Below are positions 56,487-63,498 of a DNA stretch of 63,498 bases, piece after piece. Location of the stretch: positions 1-63,498 of the forward strand of contig JAQVMB010000006.1 of assembly GCA_028703835.1 (NCBI GenBank), written 5' to 3'. The notes under the pieces are model-generated. The model saw only the letters and a list, made by a program, of their open reading frames with translations, did not search any database and was not told the DNA's origin. The position numbers and the translations under genes are program-made. Within the stretch, counting starts at the first letter, position 1, and each line of letters starts with the position of its first letter. Source of the DNA: Candidatus Peribacteraceae bacterium. GTDB taxonomy: Bacteria; Patescibacteriota; Gracilibacteria; Peribacterales; Peribacteraceae.

Positions 56487-59400
56487 TCACTTCCTCCGCC
56501 TCTTCATCCATGCGTAGCCAGCCGCCGCCCCTCCCGCCGCTACCACGACGGCCGCGGGCCCCGTCTGCTGCAGCGGCTGCGTCGCCGGGACGATGGGGAG
56601 GACCGTTCCCGCATACTGCTGCCCCGCGATCTGCTGCCGCGGAGGCACGTAGATCGCCGCCTGTCCCGGCACGCGGCACATCAGGTCGCAGTAAACGCCC
56701 TGCGTCCCGTTGGACGCGCCCGCATCGCACTGCTCGCCCGCATCCGTCACCGCATCGCCGCAAGCGGGGAACATGCACGTGGTCCGGCAGCGGTCGGGGA
56801 ACCTGTCGGAGTTGGACGGCCCGTCATCGCACTGCTCGCCCGCCTCGACGATGTTGTCGCCGCAGAACGGCCGGATGCCCGGTTCCAACGTGCAGGCGGC
56901 ATCGCAGCCGTCGCCGGGAAACTGATTGCCGTCGTCGCACGTCTCGCCGGGATCCAGGCGGCGGTTGCCGCAGAGGGGCAGGGTACGGCAGTCCAGGCGG
57001 CACGGGCTGAGGGTGGTGCCGTTCCAAGCGCCGTCATCGCATTCCTCGCCGGCCTGGATGACGCCGTCCCCGCACGCCGCGATGCCCGTGAGGGCACAGG
57101 AGGAGGAACAGGGACTCCCCGCCAGGCCGTTCATCACCCCGAGATCGCATTGCTCTCCCGCCTGCAGCAAGCCGTCGCCGCAGCGGTACGACGTCTGGCC
57201 GCCGAGCAACCGACAATCGCGTGAACAGCCCGAAGACGAAAGGCCGTTGGCATCCGCCGCATCGCACTCCTCCCCCGCCTGCAGGAGGCCGTCGCCGCAG
57301 CGCGGCTCCACGCCCGGCTTCCGCATGCATGCTTCGTCGCATCCCCGCGAGAACGAACCGTTGCGCGCGCCGTCATCGCACTGTTCGCCGCTCTGCACTA
57401 TGCCGTCGCCGCAGAAGGGAACGAGGCGGCAGGACGCGGAGCAGAGCGCGCCTTCCTTGCCGTTGCCCGATGCGTCGTCGCACTCCTCGCCGCTCTGCAC
57501 CGTGCCGTCGCCGCAGCGCGGCGTCGTTCCCGGATATGTCGTGCATGTTGCCGTGCAGCCCGACGCCGGGGTGCCGTTCCTGCCCCCGCCCGCGTCACAC
57601 TGCTCACCCGGATCGATGCGGCCGTTACCGCAGTAGGGTGCGGTGCGGCAGGAAGCGGTGCAACGGCTTCCCGACACCCCGTTCCTCGCCCCTTCATCGC
57701 ACTGTTCGCCGGCCTGCGTGATGCCATCGCCGCAGCGCGGCGTCGTTCCCGGATACAGCGTACATCCCTTCGTGCAACCGGAAGTCGGGGTGCCGTTCCT
57801 GCCCCCGCCCGCGTCGCACTGCTCGCCGGGGTCGATGCGGCCGTTGCCGCAGTAGGGGGCCGGGCCGCCCGACGAACGGGAGCTGGCGACGCCGTGGTAG
57901 GAAGAGGAACTGCGGGATACATACCAGGATGATCGGGACCCGTAGGAAGTCGACGCACGGCTGGCGCTGCGCGCCGAGGAGCGGGAGAGGGACGAAGCGG
58001 CGGAGTGGAACCCGGAGGAGCGGGAGCCTGCAGAGGATCGCGAAACGGAAGAACCCGAACGTGACGATGCGGAGCGAACGGATGACGACCGGCCCGACGA
58101 AGCGCGGGAAGAGCTGCTTCCGCGCAAACATGCCCCGCCGTAGCACGCGCCGGACGGGCAGACGATCGTTTCCCGCCTCACCGACCCGTCCGCCCCGCAG
58201 AAATACTCCACCACGCTCGTCTCGCTGGCGCACTCATCGATGCCCACCTCCCACTCCCCGCCCGGACAGACCATCCGCTCCGCGCCGCCGCCCAAGTAGA
58301 TGTTTCTCCCGTCCGTGTCGCGGCAAGGAACGGGTTCGCAGGCATCGGAGGAGGATTCATCCGAAGAAGCGGATGAACCTCCCCAGGATGCCGCCGATGA
58401 AGCATCTCCGGAGGAACTCTCATCCCCTCCCGCCGACGCAAAGGAAGAGGCGGAAGCGGAACTGGCCTGCGCGGAAGGCGTGCAGGGACAGAATGTGTAA
58501 TCCGGCCGCGCGGTGCAGGAGAACGACTCGCCCGTACCGCCGTCCCAGCACCCGCCTTCACAGACGCCGCAACCGACGGCATTGCAGGTAAGACAGTGGT
58601 CGACGGGGGCGACGCTGCCGTTGCTGCTGCTGTCGCCGGTAGCATCCGATGCACTCGACCCTCCGCCTTGGCTGCTTGCCCCTGCGATAACCGTTCCACT
58701 TGTCGCGCTGCCATTGCTGCTGCCGCCTCCTCCCCCTCCACCCCCGCCCCCGCCGTCGCCCCCTCCTCCCCCGCCGCCACCAAGAGGCGGGAACAGCATC
58801 GGCATGCAACCGAACCCGATGCAGAGATAGTTTGCTGTAGCCTTTGATCGTATAACACCACTCCCCCCTCCAACTCTGCAATAGTAATCTCCTACCGTTA
58901 TGCCCACGTCCTTCATGACCAGCTGATCAATGACGCATTTACCTGTACAACAATCAACATCGGAGCATGTCCCTTTGTGCAAACCAATACATGAAAATTT
59001 GGCCCTCCCCCCAGGTACATCTCCGCACTCATCAGCATCTTTGCACGGTTTTCCTGTCCCTTGGAATACTAACGGATCCTCTTGGCAACGACCTAATATT
59101 AAATCCTCGCATTGAGAGTTCCCGCCTGCAACGACGCAATCTTCATCACTGCTGCAGCTGAACTTTCTCCGAACTGTACACTTTTCCCCGACATCTATAC
59201 AGGCCGGAAGATTACTGTCGTCACTGTCATCACCCTCAGCTTCTGCCACCAGCAATGTGGCAAGAAATTCGGTATATCTCTGCTGAACGGTAATGGCATA
59301 TGGCTTCTGGCGAGAAAGAAAGAATGTTGAAAGAACGGCAGCAAAAACATGTTGACGTTTGAATGGCTCAAACGCAGTGGTATCCGGCCTCTCCATGTAC

Positions 59401-62063
59401 ATCTCCGGCTCATCGCCCATCACGTTGCCCACGCTGTCGCGCCCCTGCAGGAATCCGCATTTGCCGAAGGCGGACATCGGGAAGAGCCGCAGCGTCTGCC
59501 GTTCCCACTCCAGATCATGCTCCACGCGGAAGAAATCCCCGTCGAGCCACCCTTCCCATGGCAAACACTCCGTCGATGTGCCGCGAATGAACGTGTCGAA
59601 ACACCCGGATCGTGAAAAATTGTACTGCCGCAGGGCCAGCCCCGACTTTCCCCCGGCCTCATTCTCCGTCTTCGCGCAGGCGGCCACCTTGCATTGGTCG
59701 GTGCAGGAAGACTGTTTCAGCATGTCGTTCCACGCCTCCGACCAGGGCACTTCGTTCCCGTCTTGCAGGGGAGCGTTCGCGATGCCGCCGGGGATATTCA
59801 CTTTCCCGTCGCCGCAGTTGGCGCCGCTCTTGCACACCTCCCGGTCCTCCTCCACGGAACCCGCCTGCGGATCGTCGTTGTTCGCCTTCCCCTCGTCGCA
59901 TTCTTCCCCGCGGCTCTTGTCCACGATGCCGTCGCCGCAAGAACCCTGTTCCTCCAGGCATGCGTCCGAACACCCGTCACCGTTATCGAGATTGCCGTCG
60001 TCGCACTCTTCCCCATACCAATCATCCGTAATGTCGTCGCCGCACCTGCCCCACGTGCAATCGAGGCGGCAGGCCGCATTCGCATCATCGGAATTGCACC
60101 ACCCGTCGCCGCAATCGGTCCCGTCATCACACTCTTCGCCCTGGTCCATGTTGCCGTTGCCGCAACCCGGTTTGGAAGAGGCGCTCGACGCCGCACTGCC
60201 GCAGAGATCCTCGGTGCACGAAGCGCCGGCCTTGAACACGCTCTTGTCATCTTGCGCGGTGCATGCCTGTTGCGTTTTGATCGTTCCGTTGCATTCCCAC
60301 GTGCCTTGCCCGTCCTGATACACGCAACATACCCCTTGCTGAGCCGTGCAGTAGGCGGGGGCATTCGGCTTCGGATTCCATTGGCATTGGCCGTCCTTTT
60401 CATCGCAACCGTAATAGCTGACGCAATTCAAATCCGGCTTGTCCTTGGTCATGCAGTAGTAATACGGATTGTTGGTGCATTTATTCGCAGGAGCACAGGC
60501 AGGGTCTTCGGAACATTCGTCATCGTCACAATCGGCTTGGCCGTCCTGGTCGTTGTCCGCTCCGTCTTCACAGTGCGTTTCCGTGTCGCAGTCTCTGCTG
60601 CATTCCTCGCCGACTGCGCACGAACCGTCTCCGCAGGGATCGGTCTGGCACCAGGGATCCGTGCTCCGCCGCATCGTGCACCCCCCCGCCGAGACGCTGC
60701 AGTACTCGATGGTGCACTCGTCGCCGTCGTCATCGGGGCATTCCACGCCGGAGCGCTCGCATATCCCGTTGACGCATTGGGCGACGGTGCAGGCGTTACT
60801 GCTGCAGTTGGATGTGTTGCATGGAGTCGGGCCGGAGCCGCACGTGTACGGACCGCAAGTCGTATCATCGCCTTTGTAATCGGTGCATTCGATGGACGGC
60901 ACCACATAACACCCGACCCAGTCGCAGCAAGCGCCCGACTTGCAATGTTGGGGGCATTGTACCGAGCACTCCCCATCGTCACACGAAGGTTCGTCGCACC
61001 ACGGGTCTTCAAGGTTCCGCCTCTGCGTGCATCCTCCCGCCGTTATGCTGCAATACTCGATGGTGCAGTCGTCGCCGTCGTCATCACATTCAACATCACC
61101 TCGCTCACAGGTGCCGTTTCTGCATTCGGCGGTTGCGCAGATGTTGTACGGTTGGCAGTTGGTGGCGTTGCATGGATCGGGAGACTGGCAGGCGGGATTT
61201 GAGAAACAGTCACTGTCGGCGCAATCGATGCGGCTGTCACCGTCATCATCCCAGCCATTGGTGCAAATTTCAGAGGATGCGCACGCGGATGTTCCGGAAC
61301 AGCCGTCGTCGTCACAATCCGTTTGGCCGTTCTGGTCATTGTCCGCATCGTCCGTGCAATGTGTTTCCCAACTGCAGTCCGCACTGCACTCCTCACGGGC
61401 CAAGCAGGAACCGTCGCCGCAGGGGTTGGTCTGGCACCAGGACGGCGGCGGGTTGATGCGCCTCACATGGCAAGAACCGGTGGGATTCGGTGGGCTGCCG
61501 GCGCAATACAATTCATAACAGTCATCATCCGGCTGCTCCGTACAGCGTGAGAGATCACCGTCATGGCAACAGTTATCGATCGTCGCGGCCTGACACTCCC
61601 CTTCCCCCGGTGTATAAAGACCGATATTTTCGCATGTGTATCTCTCACACGGCTCCAATGGCGGAAGTCCGGTGGCCTGCGTGGAACATTCCGCGGGAGC
61701 GCCGGTGCAACAACCTTCTATCCGTTCGGATTCACAAACGAATCTCCCATCCCTTGAACAGCCTCCCCAGTAACATGGGGCGGGATCCGGGCAATCCTCG
61801 TCCGCAAAACAAAATCCTGATTTTGGCGTGTAGACGCACACTTTCACCTCAAAGCCGAGATCCAGTCGCACCTCGCACGCGCGATTGGCGACATGCGACG
61901 GAAATTCATCACACTCAGACACATTTGTGCACCCCCGTCCCGTCTGCACCGATCCGGCAAACGTTTTCCCTCCCTGCATCCGCCAAAAAACGACCGCCAC
62001 GATCAACGTACACAGGAACAGGCCCGTCAGGACGATCAGCCGGAGGCCGGGAAGGCGCAGCAT
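56487..62063 (-). CDS. Giant Cys-rich surface protein C
   Basis: The 1858-residue protein has a signal anchor (IVLTGLFLCTLIVAVVFW), then Cys-rich units (CTNVSECDEF), three Asp-rich blocks such as DDADNDQNGQTDCDDDGCSG that look like calcium-binding thrombospondin-3-type loops, unusual domains, a Gly run (GGGGGGGDGGGGGGGGGGG), a long Ser/Arg hinge (SSVRSASSRSGSSVSRSSAG), and about 14 DUF4215-type repeats, ending PLQQTGPAAVVVAAGGAAAG then YAWMKRRRK. The ATG at 62063 is chosen over an upstream TTG; TGG-TACAGT ends nine bases before it. It differs from A and B in its N-terminal half. Confidence 0.88.
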   Translation of the reverse strand: MLRLPGLRLIVLTGLFLCTLIVAVVFWRMQGGKTFAGSVQTGRGCTNVSECDEFPSHVANRACEVRLDLGFEVKVCVYTPKSGFCFADEDCPDPAPCYWGGCSRDGRFVCESERIEGCCTGAPAECSTQATGLPPLEPCERYTCENIGLYTPGEGECQAATIDNCCHDGDLSRCTEQPDDDCYELYCAGSPPNPTGSCHVRRINPPPSWCQTNPCGDGSCLAREECSADCSWETHCTDDADNDQNGQTDCDDDGCSGTSACASSEICTNGWDDDGDSRIDCADSDCFSNPACQSPDPCNATNCQPYNICATAECRNGTCERGDVECDDDGDDCTIEYCSITAGGCTQRRNLEDPWCDEPSCDDGECSVQCPQHCKSGACCDWVGCYVVPSIECTDYKGDDTTCGPYTCGSGPTPCNTSNCSSNACTVAQCVNGICERSGVECPDDDGDECTIEYCSVSAGGCTMRRSTDPWCQTDPCGDGSCAVGEECSRDCDTETHCEDGADNDQDGQADCDDDECSEDPACAPANKCTNNPYYYCMTKDKPDLNCVSYYGCDEKDGQCQWNPKPNAPAYCTAQQGVCCVYQDGQGTWECNGTIKTQQACTAQDDKSVFKAGASCTEDLCGSAASSASSKPGCGNGNMDQGEECDDGTDCGDGWCNSDDANAACRLDCTWGRCGDDITDDWYGEECDDGNLDNGDGCSDACLEEQGSCGDGIVDKSRGEECDEGKANNDDPQAGSVEEDREVCKSGANCGDGKVNIPGGIANAPLQDGNEVPWSEAWNDMLKQSSCTDQCKVAACAKTENEAGGKSGLALRQYNFSRSGCFDTFIRGTSTECLPWEGWLDGDFFRVEHDLEWERQTLRLFPMSAFGKCGFLQGRDSVGNVMGDEPEMYMERPDTTAFEPFKRQHVFAAVLSTFFLSRQKPYAITVQQRYTEFLATLLVAEAEGDDSDDSNLPACIDVGEKCTVRRKFSCSSDEDCVVAGGNSQCEDLILGRCQEDPLVFQGTGKPCKDADECGDVPGGRAKFSCIGLHKGTCSDVDCCTGKCVIDQLVMKDVGITVGDYYCRVGGGSGVIRSKATANYLCIGFGCMPMLFPPLGGGGGGGGDGGGGGGGGGGGSSNGSATSGTVIAGASSQGGGSSASDATGDSSSNGSVAPVDHCLTCNAVGCGVCEGGCWDGGTGESFSCTARPDYTFCPCTPSAQASSASASSFASAGGDESSSGDASSAASWGGSSASSDESSSDACEPVPCRDTDGRNIYLGGGAERMVCPGGEWEVGIDECASETSVVEYFCGADGSVRRETIVCPSGACYGGACLRGSSSSRASSGRSSSVRSASSRSGSSVSRSSAGSRSSGFHSAASSLSRSSARSASRASTSYGSRSSWYVSRSSSSYHGVASSRSSGGPAPYCGNGRIDPGEQCDAGGGRNGTPTSGCTKGCTLYPGTTPRCGDGITQAGEQCDEGARNGVSGSRCTASCRTAPYCGNGRIDPGEQCDAGGGRNGTPASGCTATCTTYPGTTPRCGDGTVQSGEECDDASGNGKEGALCSASCRLVPFCGDGIVQSGEQCDDGARNGSFSRGCDEACMRKPGVEPRCGDGLLQAGEECDAADANGLSSSGCSRDCRLLGGQTSYRCGDGLLQAGEQCDLGVMNGLAGSPCSSSCALTGIAACGDGVIQAGEECDDGAWNGTTLSPCRLDCRTLPLCGNRRLDPGETCDDGNQFPGDGCDAACTLEPGIRPFCGDNIVEAGEQCDDGPSNSDRFPDRCRTTCMFPACGDAVTDAGEQCDAGASNGTQGVYCDLMCRVPGQAAIYVPPRQQIAGQQYAGTVLPIVPATQPLQQTGPAAVVVAAGGAAAGYAWMKRRRK
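56490..56576 (-). other. Candidate sorting tail of protein C
   Basis: Encodes PLQQTGP, an Ala/Gly/Val segment and KRRRK. Here L-Q-Q-T-G fits LPxTG except for the proline. Confidence 0.6.
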
Positions 62064-62072
62064 CGGGTGAAA

Positions 62073-62078
62073 ACTGTA
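62073..62078 (-). promoter_or_regulatory. Extended -10 box TACAGT for protein C
   Basis: TGG-TACAGT on the minus strand ends nine bases before the ATG at 62063. Confidence 0.45.
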
Positions 62079-62138
62079 CCATGCGCGCGCCGCAGCCAAA
62101 TCAACACTCTCCTTGCGCCTGCGGCCATTTGTTTCGGA

Positions 62139-62190
62139 TTACCGCCTTCTTTTCATCCACGCATAGCCCGCTCCCGCACCCGCGGCCACC
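62139..62190 (-). pseudogene. Orphan C-terminal tail of a giant surface protein
   Basis: Between proteins C and D, on the same strand, a short frame reads VAAGAGAGYAWMKRRR and then TAA. This is the last part of the sorting tail of the giant proteins, without the rest of a gene. It lies about 30 bases past the protein D stop, separated by a small hairpin (GTCCGC with GCGGAC) and in a different frame. It is either the relic of a lost paralogue or the old end of protein D after a rearrangement. Confidence 0.75.
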
Positions 62191-62217
62191 CTTCGTCGTC
62201 CGCCTGCGGCGGACTCC

Positions 62218-63498
62218 TCAGGGCAAGTCACGTTTTTTCTGGCGCCGCATCCATGCAAAGCCGGCACCGGCACCTGCCGCCATCATAGCCAGCGCGGCGG
62301 GGCCGGTCTGGTTGAGGGGGACGGTGGACGGGTACGCCACGTAGGGGACGGGAGCGACGTTCGCGGCGTAGGGACCCGGAGTCGTGACGGGCGGGTTCGC
62401 GGGGACGTACGGCGGCTGCACAGGCAATGAGGTGACGGCGGGAGCGACGGCGTGGGGCGGGGCGGAAGAGGAAGCGGCAGCGACGACGCGGCAGGCGACA
62501 TCGCAGCGGGAGGGCTGCTTGCCGTTCCAGGAACCATCGTCACACTGCTCGGCGCCCTGGAGGATGCCGTCGCCGCAGCGGGGAAGCCTGCAGGCGTTGG
62601 TGCAACGGTCGGCGTTGACGACGTTCATGTCGTCGCATTCCTCGTTGCGATCCAGGATGCCGTCGCCGCAGCCGGCGGGGGTGCAATCCTTGCGGCAGGC
62701 GTTGGGCTTGTAATCGGAATTGAGGGAACCGCCGTCGCACTGCTCCCCTTCCTGGAGGATGCCGTCGCCGCAGCGCGGGGATGTGCAGGCATTGGTGCAG
62801 GCATCGTCGTTCACCTTGTTCCCGTCGTCGCACTCCTCGCCGGATTGGACGATGGTGTCCCCGCAGGCGGGGTACTTGCAACGGTTGGTGCAGGCATCGT
62901 CGTTCACATCGTTGCCGTCGTCGCACTGCTCGGTCAGCTGGGAGATACCGTCGCCGCAGAAGGGCAGGCGGCAGGCATTGGTGCAGCCGTCGGCGTTGGC
63001 GCGGTTGCCGTCGTCGCATTCCTCGCTTCCCTGCACGACGCCGTCGCCGCAGACCGAAAGTCTGCAATCATTCGTGCAGCCGTCGCCGTTCACCCCGTTC
63101 CCGTCGTCGCACTGCTCCCCCGCATCCTTCACCCTGTCGCCGCAGCGGGGCGCGGTGCAGTCGGTGCGGCAGCGGTCGGCGAGGATGGAAGAGTTGCGGG
63201 TGCCGTCGTCGCACTGCTCGGTGCCCTGGATGATGCCGTCGCCGCAACGGACGACGAGGGATTGAGTGGCGGCGCGGGGAGTGCAATCGCTCCAGCAGTC
63301 GCTCCCGGCCGTGCCGTTCCGAAGCCCTTGGTCGCACTGTTCGGTGCCCTGGATGATGCCATCGCCGCAGCTGGAGACGGTCGCCGCGGAAGATGCCGGC
63401 TGGAAGAGGGTGCGGGGTGCGGAGGCGGCCGAGGAGCGGGGGGAGGAAACGGCGGCGGCCTTGAAGGACGAGGCGGTCGTGGAAGAGGAGTGCGGGGG
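62218..63498 (-). CDS. Giant Cys-rich DUF4215-type surface protein D, C-terminal part
   Basis: The frame stays open to the window edge, so 426 residues are visible and the N-terminus is missing. It starts within a Ser/Ala hinge (VSSPRSSAASAPRTLFQPAS), followed by about nine DUF4215-type repeats, a Pro/Ala/Val-rich spacer and the tail PLNQTGPAALAMMAAGAGAG then FAWMRRQKKRDLP. The last residues differ from the RRRRK end of the others, as if the end had been altered, and a detached copy of the standard tail lies just downstream. The repeats follow the same unit as A and B. Confidence 0.88.
   Translation of the reverse strand, partial: PPHSSSTTASSFKAAAVSSPRSSAASAPRTLFQPASSAATVSSCGDGIIQGTEQCDQGLRNGTAGSDCWSDCTPRAATQSLVVRCGDGIIQGTEQCDDGTRNSSILADRCRTDCTAPRCGDRVKDAGEQCDDGNGVNGDGCTNDCRLSVCGDGVVQGSEECDDGNRANADGCTNACRLPFCGDGISQLTEQCDDGNDVNDDACTNRCKYPACGDTIVQSGEECDDGNKVNDDACTNACTSPRCGDGILQEGEQCDGGSLNSDYKPNACRKDCTPAGCGDGILDRNEECDDMNVVNADRCTNACRLPRCGDGILQGAEQCDDGSWNGKQPSRCDVACRVVAAASSSAPPHAVAPAVTSLPVQPPYVPANPPVTTPGPYAANVAPVPYVAYPSTVPLNQTGPAALAMMAAGAGAGFAWMRRQKKRDLP
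62221..62319 (-). other. Candidate sorting tail of protein D
   Basis: Encodes PLNQTGP, an Ala/Gly/Met segment and a basic end RRQKKRDLP. L-N-Q-T-G fits LPxTG except for the proline. Confidence 0.6.

Noticed and set aside
47489-63498. CRISPR-like periodic repeats
   Set aside because: The regular GCGACGACGG/CGCCGTCGCC words recur every 90-150 bases but stay in a coding frame with conserved Cys positions; spacers are not unique and there are no cas genes.
1-63498. Recoding of TGA as glycine, as in some CPR lineages (Gracilibacteria, SR1)
   Set aside because: Conserved proteins end at TGA where their families end (purC, rpoA-type cores, rplM), and no family core needs TGA to be read through.

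Overview
The window reads as a chromosomal segment of a Candidate Phyla Radiation bacterium, most like the Peregrinibacteria/Peribacteria group. This is inferred from four things: a long ribosomal-protein cluster with no gene for L30 (rpmD is missing across the CPR), a moderately GC-rich genome that uses TGA as stop, small core genes beside very large Cys-rich DUF4215-type surface proteins, and almost no Shine-Dalgarno sites. No rRNA, CRISPR array, prophage or insertion sequence was seen, and there is one tRNA (Thr).

Layout. 1-4541: membrane glycosylation genes (PMT-like tail, polyprenyl-phosphate glucosyltransferase-like GT2, a GT-C enzyme, an ALG10-like protein). 4678-11485: purC with a conserved unknown, a rpe-DUF192 pair, rpiB with an AEC transporter, a slipin, tpiA and an unknown membrane protein. 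11702-18916: a beta-solenoid-like surface protein, tRNA-Thr, dprA, a small unknown, an LPETG microprotein with its sortase, a TMTC-like membrane TPR protein and another small unknown. 19396-41760: the S10-spc-alpha ribosomal cluster on the minus strand (rplC to rpsI, with secY, adk, map, infA, rpoA). It is interrupted by two CAP-domain exported proteins, a DJ-1 family gene, an alpha/beta hydrolase and a membrane protein. 42013-47487: a ZIP transporter, a lysyl-tRNA synthetase fused to an HD domain, and several small unknown genes, mostly with their own promoters. 47489-63498: four tandem giant Cys-rich repeat proteins on the minus strand, the last cut by the window end.

Three themes cross the window. 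(1) At least 16 genes carry a -10 hexamer (TAnnnT or close), often extended (TGn), ending 5-7 bases before the start codon, which implies leaderless mRNAs. (2) Imperfect inverted repeats built from short degenerate tandem units sit at many 3' ends and gaps; one family has invaded rplQ and lysS in the same reading frame, and rplV carries a diverged look-alike, recalling Rickettsia palindromic elements. (3) The four giant proteins end in a near-identical tail with an L(N/Q)Q(S/T)GP motif, a hydrophobic segment and a basic end. This looks like a variant sortase sorting signal, and a class-F-like sortase and an LPETG protein are encoded in the same window. A detached copy of the tail lies between the last two giant genes.

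All family assignments come from reading motifs; no database search was possible. Promoter and repeat calls are by eye.
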